Below the pieces are notes generated by a model that did not search any database, had not been told where the DNA came from, and saw only the letters and a program-made list of their open reading frames with translations. A stretch of 64,000 bases of DNA from Lutjanus erythropterus. Taxonomy: Eukaryota; Chordata; Actinopteri; Lutjaniformes; Lutjanidae. Location of the stretch: the NCBI GenBank assembly GCA_020091685.1, contig CM034599.1, positions 27,031,922 through 27,095,921 on the forward strand, written 5' to 3'. This document shows, piece by piece, positions 25,325 to 34,112 of this stretch (position 1 is its first letter; each line of letters starts with the position of its first letter). The position numbers and the translations under genes are program-made.

Positions 25325-26299
25325 TTACAGCTGGCTGAGTGACTGGGAGCCTGTTTCTCGAGTTTTCTTCTCTGCACTCTCAATAGTGTCTGTCTGGGGC
25401 AGATGAAGAACTTTCCTGCAGATTTTCTTGAAGGCAGGGCTGGAGAAGTAGTACACCACAGGATCCAGCATGCTGTTGAGATAGGTCAGACTGATGGTGA
25501 TGAAAAATGCGGTGGTCAGGTCTTCCAGGGCCGGGCAGACTTCAGATGCGGGGAGGGTGCTGGCTGTTTCTTGGGTCTTGATCCAAATCAGCAGCTGCAT
25601 GATGTTGCTTGGGAGGAAGCAAATGATGAAGAGTGCCGCCACAATTGTGATGAAGCACAGAGCCTTCTTAATCTTTACATGCTGGGCCAACTGTCCTGCT
25701 CTCAGACGAAGGATAATGTGGACTGTGCAGTAGACAATCACAAACAGAGGAAGGATGAAGGAAAGGACAAACTCAAACTTATGCCAGTTGAGATTAAGTT
25801 TGGGATCAGTCTCAATCATGAAGCTCTCGCAATAGGTTGTGTTGACGTGTTCCAAAGAGAAGACATGAACTGTCATTGAGATGGTGAGCAACCACAGTCC
25901 AAGGGCTCCACACATGGCTTTGGAAACACTCATAGAGTTGATTGGATGATGGGGATGTACCACACGCATGTACCTGTCTGCTGCAATAGCCATCAAGAAG
26001 AAGGTACTTCCGCTGCGGTTCATTGCCAGCATGAAGAGGCAGATGTTGCAGAAAGTGCCTCCAAACTTCCACTTGATCTCAGAGATGTAGTAGCTGGCAC
26101 GGAAAGGCAAAGCCATGTTGAGCAGAAAATCAGCCATTGCCAGGTTAAAGAGCAACACTGTGCTGCTCTTCCAGGGTTTCAGGTGGAAGCAGAAGATCCA
26201 GAGAGCAATACCATTTCCAAGGATTCCCAAAACAAACTCTGTCACCAGCAGTGGAGGGAGCACACTGATGAGCAGAGTCCCATTGAAATTGCACAGCAT
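25325..26299 (-). CDS. hcar: Hydroxycarboxylic acid receptor family GPCR (HCAR1/HCAR2-like), single exon
   Basis: This is a complete seven-transmembrane class A receptor of 324 residues, read on the minus strand without introns. The first ATG (26297-26299) gives MLCNFNGTLL with an N-glycosylation site at N6. The frame stays open slightly upstream to a TGA without another ATG, so this start is preferred. Visible marks: GN in TM1 (LGILGNGIALW), NLAMADF in TM2, TM3 ending in DRY (108-110) followed by VVHPHH, the TM6 CFLP variant of CWxP, and TM7 LNSMLDPVVYYFSSP with DPxxY replacing NPxxY. R95 in LAMNRSGS aligns with the Arg of human HCAR1 (R99) and HCAR2 (R111), which is known to pair with the ligand carboxylate. 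Family members couple to Gi and sense lactate, beta-hydroxybutyrate/nicotinate or 3-hydroxy-octanoate; which ligand applies here cannot be read from the sequence. Human HCAR genes also lie beside KNTC1 in the opposite orientation, supporting the call. The C-tail is short and Ser/Thr-rich. Confidence 0.93.
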   Translation of the reverse strand: MLCNFNGTLLISVLPPLLVTEFVLGILGNGIALWIFCFHLKPWKSSTVLLFNLAMADFLLNMALPFRASYYISEIKWKFGGTFCNICLFMLAMNRSGSTFFLMAIAADRYMRVVHPHHPINSMSVSKAMCGALGLWLLTISMTVHVFSLEHVNTTYCESFMIETDPKLNLNWHKFEFVLSFILPLFVIVYCTVHIILRLRAGQLAQHVKIKKALCFITIVAALFIICFLPSNIMQLLIWIKTQETASTLPASEVCPALEDLTTAFFITISLTYLNSMLDPVVYYFSSPAFKKICRKVLHLPQTDTIESAEKKTRETGSQSLSQL

Positions 26300-26468
26300 G
26301 TTGAGTTCTGTGCTGCCTTGCTGGCTGATCAGAGAATCAACCCCTTGTGGACTGTACACAGTCTTTCAAGGGAAACATTAAAAGTGGTTGTGGTTTCAGC
26401 ATTTACAGGAAGTGCTTGGGTTCTGCTTTTACCACATGGTTTGAGTTGCCTCTATTGCCCTAAGATGT

Positions 26469-26489
26469 TCTCTCTCTCTCTCTCTCTCT
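26469..26489. repeat. CT dinucleotide microsatellite upstream of hcar
   Basis: About ten TC units, located some 170 bases upstream of the hcar start codon (in the minus-strand sense), in the presumed 5' UTR or promoter. Confidence 0.9.
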
Positions 26490-26639
26490 AAAAAACAATT
26501 ATAATTACTATTAACTCTTCTGATAAATGTGAAAAAATGCAGCAGCTGCAATAAGCCACAGCACATCACAGATGTGTTACACATCACTTTAGGGACTCAG
26601 AATGTGAGAAAATAATTCTGTCGTCAAATGCTTAACTTG

Positions 26640-27850
26640 TTGACTACAAACAGCTACAACTGTGAGAAAACCACTCCCCTCACCCTGTCAAGGGGTGGAA
26701 TATATTCAGCAGCAAATAAACAGTCAGTTCTTCCAGTTGATGTGCTGGGAGCAGGGAAAATGGCCAAGCGTAAGGATCTGAGCAACTTTCACGAGGGACA
26801 AATTGTGTCAGCTAAAAAAGCGGGCCAGAACATCTCCAAAAAGGTGGGTCTTTGGGTTGTTTCTAGTATGCAGTGGTTACTTCTACCAAAAGTGCTCCAA
26901 GGAAGGACAGTCAGCACATTGGATACAGGGTCATGGGTACTCAAGGCTCATTGATACAGGGGGGAGCGAAGGCTAGCATGTCCCAGTTGATCCCACAGAC
27001 AAGCTACTGCTGCTTGCTGCGTATGGGGCTGTGGAGCCGCAGACTGGTCATAGTGCCCATACTTACCCCTGTCCACTGTACATATATTATGTAAAACAAA
27101 AGTTTACAAGAGAAGAGAGTCATTATTTGTGGTACGTTTGTCATTAAATTTAGTTTTGTGTGAAATCACCCAGTAAACTACATCTCTTGTCTCAGGCAAA
27201 GTATGTTACCAGCACCAAAATCACTGACCCTTCTAACGTTATTTTACCTGAAGTGTTTTAGCCATCAACTCCTAGTCCTTTTATAAGGCAGGAAGTGACA
27301 GAGCAAGCAAGATCCGTATGAACATCCAAGTATGAAAACACACAGGCATCATAGCTTCAGTGACCAAAAAGGGAGAAAGTCATGACGTCATCTATGCATC
27401 CGGTTGGGTGTGTAGTCTTTCTAATTATGTATCTTCACAGTCTTATTACTTCAGCACTTTCATGACGAACAGTGACTTTCTTTGACTTGTAAAATTATAT
27501 TTTAAATTGACAAATGGGATCCAGAAATTATTTGTCTCTTGCAGTTGACTACTGTTCTTTTTTTTTTTTTCCGAAGTTAGGTCCCATGGCGCTCCACTGG
27601 ACAGGGAGGGACGTACAGGACAAACAAGGATCTGCTACTTATGTCTTGGTTCCAGATACCACAGGACACACTGAGAGGTCTGTTGAGTCCATGCCTCAAT
27701 GGGTCAGAGCTCTTTTGGCAATATGAGGGGGGCCTACTCAATATTAAACTATTATTGGCTAATATATCAATTAAATGTCTCAGTCATTTATTTTGAACAA
27801 ATTTGTACTTTTGTAAATGTTTGAACGCTTTGATGTTGTGGGTATGATAT
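26640..27850 (+). mobile_element. Tc1/mariner-like transposon remnant with broken transposase
   Basis: A transposase start is readable at 26760: MAKRKDLSNFHEGQIV, the N-terminal helix-turn-helix region of a fish Tc1-like family. After frameshifts a second block near 27005-27075 reads LLRMGLWSRRLVIVPILTPVH. The catalytic domain is absent. The sequence at 27665-27760 (ATGCCTCAATGGGTCAGAGC, then GGGGCCTACTCAATATTA) and the closing phrase TTTGATGTTGTGG near 27830 resemble the 3' end and inverted repeat of these elements, and CAGCTACAACTGTGAGAAAA at 26651 the 5' inverted repeat. The block 27100-27550 between them is not recognised as Tc1. Non-functional. Confidence 0.7.
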
Positions 27851-27899
27851 TAAAGACTGAAGTCTATAATGCAACCAGAAATTGAAGGAATCAAAGAAG

Positions 27900-28260
27900 T
27901 CTGACATCATTTGGACAGAAAAGATATGAAGAATAGTAATGAGTGAAAGGCATGGAATTCACATTCTGCACAAACTAATCTTTCAAACATCTATGACTCG
28001 TGCTGCAGAGGAGTGAAGGAGTGAAATGCATGAATATTTGACTAGACTACATCATAGACCGCAAAGGAAAAGTGTGACTTACTTTCTTCACAAGTATAAG
28101 GTGTCACTGTGAAAGCACTGCTGAGGCAGATAAAAATATAAACTATCATCATAATGACACCGGAATCTTTTGTTTGACTGACTTTTAAATCTGTCAGTTA
28201 CTGTCATTAATGTATATGAATGTACTGAGTAAGTTTCTGTGTAGGTGTGTACCTGTGGAT
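27900..28260. other. Intergenic stretch, nothing recognised
   Basis: Between the Tc1 remnant and the first SINE I see no coding, RNA or repeat signature. Confidence 0.5.
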
Positions 28261-28267
28261 GTTGGAA

Positions 28268-28452
28268 AAGTGCTCTGTTAGTAGGGCATGTGCACCATGT
28301 ATTGAGGCTGTCAGTCCTCTGCAGCGGCTGCCGGTTCATTTCCTGCCTGCAGCCCATTTGCTGCATGTCAGCGCGTCTCTCTCTACCCCCTTTCCTATCA
28401 TATCTTCAGCTGTCACTATCACAATAAAGACAAAGAGCCCCCCAAAAAATAA
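28268..28452 (+). mobile_element. tRNA-derived SINE, copy 1
   Basis: The segment carries the phrase GCACCATGTATTGAGGCTGT, a B-box-like GGTTCATTTCC (28333-28343), then CTGCAGCCCATTTGCTGCAT, a CT-rich stretch and an ending CAATAAAGACAAAGAGCCCC followed by an A-rich (AATAAT) tail. This is the structure of a common fish tRNA-related SINE. A second copy lies at 29486. Confidence 0.75.
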
Positions 28453-28799
28453 TAATAATGTAGGATGTTGGAAAAGATGCACATTTATATACAATATAAA
28501 GTTTACAATTATTGCTTTTTCTCCTTTGAGTGGGGGTGGGTGATGATTTCTTATTTTACCTCTTCTTCTGTTGAGATAGATTTCCTCTTGCATTTTCACA
28601 GGTTAGTAAACATATTGTATATAAAAAACAACAACAAGGGAAACAGTAAAATATACAGGCCATACCCACGATATCCATATCACATTTCACCACATGTCAC
28701 GGATTATGTAAAGCACCAACATGTTTCCTTTGGTGAAATTTGTAAAAGACCTTTAAAGGTGATCAAAGACATGAATGCTTCTTAAAAAAATGCCATTCA

Positions 28800-29226
28800 T
28801 TCCATGCCCAGGGTGCATAAAAAGAAAAAGCTGTTTTTGTGTCCACCCTGGGGCCATTTGAAAGAATCTGACTTGTAGATCTGGTGCTGTTGTTGCTAGT
28901 ATGACAGGATAAAAGGTCAGATATATATGTAGGTCATTTACCTAACAGTATTTTGACAGTAAGCAAAATCATGTGTGATTCTCTCCTCTGGTATAGAGAA
29001 CACCATCCTAAAGATTCATATAAAATAGTATGGTGAGTACGGGAACATGCACTTGTTACAGCATAATGCAGGTTTTTGAGAAGGGCTGGATTTGCATGCA
29101 TGTCGCAACCACATCACCATAATCTAAAAAAGATTAAATTAACTTGGCACAGTTTTCTTTCTGGCCTTAAATAGTTAGGGTTTTTTTTTGTTTGTTTGGT
29201 TTTTTTTTTTATGAAAAAAGTTTAGC
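28800..29226. other. Intergenic stretch, nothing recognised
   Basis: AT-rich sequence with a T-rich run near 29175-29210 that abuts a LINE fragment. No gene seen. Confidence 0.5.
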
Positions 29227-29454
29227 TTAGTTTTTCCCACTAAAAGCCATTTTCTCATCAAGCCACATGCCTAAGTATTTGTAGGACGTGACTCTTTCTA
29301 TAAATATTCCTAGTGAGATCAGCTGCCTTAAAGCAAAAATATGAGTCATACATTTGGTCTTTTTTAAATTTAGAACTGGTTTTAATTTTAACAGTGAACG
29401 CTGCAGCAAATGAAACGTATGTGAATGTATCTGTTGTGAATAACATCTATGCAC
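29227..29454 (-). mobile_element. LINE C-terminal RT fragment
   Basis: On the minus strand the reading frame contains LNLKKTKCMTHIF and IERVTSYKYLGMWLDEKMAF, the conserved region after the RT active site in L2/Rex-type LINEs (KTK..MIF and YLGIWLD motifs). The fragment is about 75 codons, with no active-site FADD box. A SINE lies directly next to it at 29486. Confidence 0.75.
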
Positions 29455-29485
29455 TGAAATTATTGTTTAAAAAAAACAATCATTG

Positions 29486-29625
29486 GGGCACTCCTATAGG
29501 TCAGTTCGTAGAGCGTGTGCCCCATGTACTGAGGCTGTTGGTCCTCTGCAGCAGCCACTAGTTCAACTCCTGTCTGCAACCCATTTGCTGTGTCATCTCC
29601 TCTAAAAAACAATCACCAAAAGACA
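29486..29625 (+). mobile_element. tRNA-derived SINE, copy 2
   Basis: An A-box-like region GGTCAGTTCGTAGAGCG, the diagnostic phrase CCCATGTACTGAGGCTGT, a B-box-like AGTTCAACTCC near 29562 and the tail phrase CAACCCATTTGCTG match copy 1 at 28268. The CT-rich part is shortened. Confidence 0.75.
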
Positions 29626-30119
29626 GAAGTGGTTTTGTTTTGGGGTTTTTTTGTTTTGGTTTTTTTTAGTGTTAACACGAGCCTGCAGTACCTTATTTGA
29701 AGAATGCTTTAGAAATATGAGGAAGGAAAGTATGTCTTTCAAAAAAAAAAAGAGTTTTGAGTTTAACACCTATGTTCTGTTGTGTGGTTTGCATTATGTT
29801 CAATTTTGTGAAGGGGAATGATTTTTTGTCATTAACAGTGCTGCATAGTTATGTTGAATGGGCCTCTGATCTGTGAAGAATGGACTGGTTCATTCAAAAG
29901 TATTTTTCTTAATAATTAGAGGCTACAGTAGACTGATATGTATTATGAGGGAGCTCACAGTCACAGTTTGTGAACCTCTACTGCAATCTAGTGGATAAAC
30001 TTTGAACATGATGCTTTTGCATACTGTTCTGCATGTTTCAGAGATTGTGACATGTGAAGCGTGTTTCCCTGAGTCAATTTTGAGGGCGCATTCCTCTTAA
30101 AATTTAATCTTAATCTTTA

Positions 30120-30530
30120 ATCTTAAAGATTTTAATACGAAAGTGTGTTGTGTGATGTCGTCTTTTTAATCTTTTATTCTTTTTATTTCTAGAGATTTAT
30201 TTTGACACTATGTAGTGTTGCCTTTTTATCATTTTATTTATTTTTTTAATCTCTATGTATTTATATTGGCATTTTTAAAATTGTTTTTATTGTTCTTGTC
30301 GCTTCCATTGTTCTGGCATTTGTTTTCTACTATATTTTTGTGTCTTTTGCTTTGTGTGGTAATTTTACCTCAATTTTAGCGCAGCTTTGTCTTACTTTAG
30401 TTTGGCCTCACTGTTTTGACATTCTGTTGTTATATTACCTCCTGGGTATTTTGCTTTTGTTTTGTCTGTCAAAGCACTTTGTAAATTCTGTTTTTAATGG
30501 TGCTATATAAATAAAGTTATTATTGTTGTT
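30120..30530 (+). repeat. T-rich LINE 3' tail
   Basis: The stretch ends CAAAGCACTTTGTAAATTCTG ... GGTGCTATATAAATAAAG followed by TTATTATTGTTGTTGTTGG. This is the typical 3' end of LINE-derived fish repeats, with a simple-repeat tail. No coding part is attached. Confidence 0.6.
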
Positions 30531-30540
30531 GTTGGTTAAG

Positions 30541-31655
30541 AGAAGAGAAAATGGTAATTGTTCAGTTTAGTGTTGTAGGTGTCAGAGTCATGAAGTAGTT
30601 AATTTTTATCATGTTATGACATACTATAACAAATGTTTGTTAGTAGGAGGGAGAGTTAACGAGACAGGCTGAAGGAGTGGCCATTGATAAGCATTTAATG
30701 AATGAACAGGGTTTCACAACCTCATATCATAGCCTTTCATAGTTCTTTACAGTGTCAAAACAATTTTTTTTAAAAGATTAAAATACACAGATAACACACA
30801 AAAGCAACTGTGGGGGAAAAAGTTCCCATATCTGCTCTTTAATTACTATCCATGGACCGACGCATGTGTGCACTGAACTACTCTCACATGACTTATCAGT
30901 TATAACGTCAGTTCATATCTTTTCACATGTCAGTGCTGTCACTCTAATTTATCCCTGGATGTGAGTTAGGTCTTGCTGGGTTAGAGTCTTGAGAGTGTGT
31001 GGGCCGAGTCGCTGTGTGGAAACCAGTAGGAAAAATGTGAGAGAGCCAGTTTGGCCTGCAGGGCAAACGCGTCCTTTTGTTCACTTCTCCTGTTGTCCCA
31101 TCCGCCCTTGTGTTTCCTTCACCTGCATACTTGGGAACAAAACATCATGGTGGCTGCTCCACCTGGCGCAACGAACATGAAATTCCAGTCTAACAACCTT
31201 GAAGAGGACTGAAATGTAGACACAAGAAACAACTGCAGGGTTAGTTTTCTTATTCCAGTCTGCTGTTAAACAGGTGCTATTTGTGAGAGGCTGAAGAACT
31301 CCACCTGAGCTGCAAGGTGGGGAAACAACAATGACTTAACATGGTCAGCATAAAGAAAAATCAATAAAAACTAATTATACTGTCCACTTTTCAAATGTTC
31401 AACTATAAAACTTTTTATCTTAATAGATGATGTGAAGTTCTGGCTGCAGCTGTGGAATGCTAAAAGATGGAGGAAGCAGTGACTGAGACCAACAAAGCAG
31501 GTTATTCAACATACTTCAGGTCATGTGGTGTATCATTGGGTAAAGCAAGAGACACACAATAGTCTAAGGTGAAAACCCATAATGCATTAGAGAAGGATAT
31601 GAGGGACAGGTTACTAAATAATACACAGAAATAACAGTGAACTAAGTGGGATCCC
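30541..31655. other. Intergenic stretch, one G+C-richer patch, no gene recognised
   Basis: A slightly G+C-richer patch lies at about 30990-31200, including a short frame starting MVAAPPGATNMKF at 31147. I could not link it to any protein family and do not call it a gene. The remainder is AT-rich. Confidence 0.4.
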
Positions 31656-31659
31656 AATT

Positions 31660-31980
31660 ATAATTTTAGTGTCCTTCACTGCTTACCAGTTGATTTTTAA
31701 GGTTCTTATTTTAAGTTAATAGGCTTTGTATTGACATGCACTACCTTACTTATCTGAGCCGACTACACCATATTCACCCACACACCCTCTTCACTCTATT
31801 CATACTGGTGTCATTCCTTCAGTTAACAAAAATATCAGTTGGCTTCAGAACAATTGCCTACCATGGCCCTTATCTCTGGATTGGCCTTTCATTACATGGC
31901 TAGTTTAAATCTTTAAGTCAAGACTGAAAATAAACCTTTATTCACTTCATTACAGCCTATCTTATAACTTAGACAGGTCT
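31660..31980 (+). mobile_element. LINE pol C-terminal remnant
   Basis: The sequence carries decayed traces of the LINE C-terminal region: CACTGCTTACCAGTTGATTTT (LHWLPV-like) near 31677 and, near 31915, AAGTCAAGACTGAAAATAAA (F.SRLK-like) followed by the HLF-like end. Several stops interrupt it. Confidence 0.55.
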
Positions 31981-31985
31981 ATCAC

Positions 31986-32200
31986 CTTTGAAGGGACCGT
32001 TCACCCCCAAAACAAACCTGCATATGCTTCCCTTGGCCTGTAGTTCCTATAGTGTTATTTATTCATTTAGATTTTTGTGAGTTGCAGAGTTTTTGGAGAT
32101 ATTGGCTGTAAAGATATTCCTTCCACTTCTCTCCAATACAGTGGGACTAAATGGCCCTTAGCTGGTGGAACTTAAAGCACCAAAATACATTTGCATTACA
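31986..32200 (+). repeat. Fish interspersed repeat beginning GGGACCGTTCACCCC
   Basis: Phrases GTGAGTTGCAGAGTTTTTGGAG, cited in part (GAGTTGCAGAGTTTTTGGAG), ATTGGCTGTAAAGATAT and CTCTCCAATACAGTGGGACT match a repeat that I know from many percomorph genes. Only the first part is present here. Confidence 0.5.
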
Positions 32201-32339
32201 TTTTCAGTAGACTCTACTGGAACGACTTTATTCTCTACTTGAACATTGTTCATTTTATTTTGAAGGACTTCTCAGAATTGTTTACATATTTATCTATGCA
32301 TCTCAGAGGCATAACTATACCTGTAACTATATTAACTGC

Positions 32340-33589
32340 TCTGCTTAAAGGGAAAATGCACCACTTTTTATGTGGATGTCCAACACGCTGTTATCACAGC
32401 CCGTCGACTACGCTGCTGGGTCACACCCCCCAGCATCTCATACTGATGCTTGGGGGTGGTACTTGGTTACGTTTAGGAAAAGATCATGTTTCCGGATAAA
32501 GTAAGTACATTATGTGCATTATCTGAATACCAGTGAAGCAAGTTGCAAGATATGTGATGCATGTAAAATGGAACTTCAAATTTTTAATTAACATTATGTT
32601 TCACACAGGACTGATAACCCGTAGTTCTTCCTTAATGCCACTGACATCATTGTGACATCACTGGATACAGGAAGTGCAACAGATTTTGCAGCACGAGAAC
32701 TCAGCTTTCTCTGTTAATATAGAACACACTGAGGAATTTATTGATTCAACTGACTACATTTAGCATTTACCACACAAAGTGGAGAACTTTCCCCTTGATA
32801 CACCCCTGAGAAATTAATTTAAACCATTTTTTTTGTCTGTTCTGAGGGTTAGAGTTAGGTAGATTTGCAATATATTAACTAAATCATAGTTTATACAAAA
32901 GCCTTTGTCAAAAATAGTTAGTCATCTACACTTTTATGACCTTTCAGTGTCTGTGATAATGAATCATTACTATTGCTAAGAGTGAGTGTGTATAAACTGA
33001 CTGTTGTTATTAAAACAAAAAATGTTATGCTTATACTAAAAAGAGACATTTACCAAATGTAAAGGTTCAAAGAATTAAAACAACTATAATTTATGTAAAT
33101 TTTTGATAATAAAGCTGTTGAATGAATCATTTACATTTCTATTTGCATATTCATTAATCTTGGAATACTAAATGAAGGCATATGTTAGCAATTTTAACAA
33201 GGTATTTGAACTTATTTTGCAAGAAAAGAGCTACTTATTTAACTTTTATTTATTTGATAAATTTATTTTCCTTCTGAGTACCTTTGCATAGTCATATTGG
33301 TGTACACTCCACATAGAAAGGGTCTATTTTTATTGTAGCTCCAAAAATAACTGTATTTGCCACCATATCGGTAGTCTGTGAATTCTTCTGTCTCAAAAAT
33401 CCCATATCAGTCGGGCTCTGCCAGACTATAAAGTTGTAAAAACGTCAGTGAATGGCCTGTCCCATATTTTCATGTGTCACAACAGTACCGTACAGACATC
33501 CGCTGATTTTAATCTGTGTTTCATTTCCTGGTTTATGTCCTCACTGATAACTGTTATTGTAAAAGCAGATGCGATCTCGGGGTTAAAAG
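32340..33589. other. Intergenic region upstream of the HIP1R promoter
   Basis: A G+C-richer repeat-like patch at 32345-32500 contains CACCCCCCAGCATCTCATAC and an inverted partner TGATGCTTGGGGGTGGT. The rest is AT-rich with no gene. A short MITE end is seen near 33365-33421. Confidence 0.4.
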
Positions 33590-34112
33590 AGAAAAATAAT
33601 CCTCTTGGGTTTCATTTCACTGACGTGACGTCACGGCCTGCAGCTGAGAGAGCCAACCAAAAAAAAAAAAAAACGAAATCAATAAAAACCTAAGGAAAAA
33701 GCTGATTTAAAGACTTGTCATACCTGCGCTCTGGTAAAAGGCAGCAGGAAAAAATGACATGCGTATGGGAGGAGGAGGATGTCTGCGGCTAGCAAAAGGC
33801 AAAAGACACGATGATGATGATGATGATGATGATGATTTCCTCCACCTTTGGGGGAGGATCCATCCACGTAACGCTGCAAGTCAAACTCGTATTTGCTCTT
33901 CCTCCTTCAGCCGCGATGCATCAGCAGGAATGAAGCCGCCGCTCGGAGATGCCTCTTGTTCACACACACACAGTCTGGAGTACAGATAAAAGAAGAGGAA
34001 ACCTCTGATATTTACCCTCGCCCGGACGTTTTTGGTGTCTTTTCTTCTGGAAAAAGAGGGGGGATTATTTTATTTATTTCCTTGCCGAAACCGTCATTGT
34101 CCAAACTAGAGG
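33590..34112 (+). promoter_or_regulatory. hip1r: HIP1R promoter / 5' UTR region with a consensus CRE
   Basis: The region just upstream of the HIP1R start codon is richer in G+C and CpG than its surroundings. It contains a perfect palindromic cAMP response element TGACGTCA at 33626-33633, about 480 bases before the ATG, with a half site TGACG immediately before it. No clear TATA box is seen. A GAT microsatellite (33811-33837) lies between the CRE and the start codon and may be in the 5' UTR. The transcription start is not determinable from the sequence. Confidence 0.55.
33811..33837. repeat. GAT trinucleotide microsatellite
   Basis: Nine consecutive GAT units just upstream of the HIP1R start exon. 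Confidence 0.95.

Noticed and set aside
25403-25879. Long plus-strand open frame antisense to hcar (158 codons)
   Set aside because: It is the reverse-strand shadow of a clearly recognisable GPCR and encodes no recognisable domain. The same holds for 25946-26491.
26300-26359. Extension of the hcar frame 20 codons upstream
   Set aside because: The upstream frame has no ATG, begins at GTG after a stop, and the extra residues do not resemble HCAR N-termini. The ATG at 26299 is preferred.
31147-31212. Short frame MVAAPPGATNMKF as a small gene or DENR/CCDC62 exon
   Set aside because: Only 22 codons, no family match, no splice support.
33811-33837. GAT run as a CRISPR-like or coding Asp repeat
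   Set aside because: Simple microsatellite upstream of the start codon with no spacer structure.
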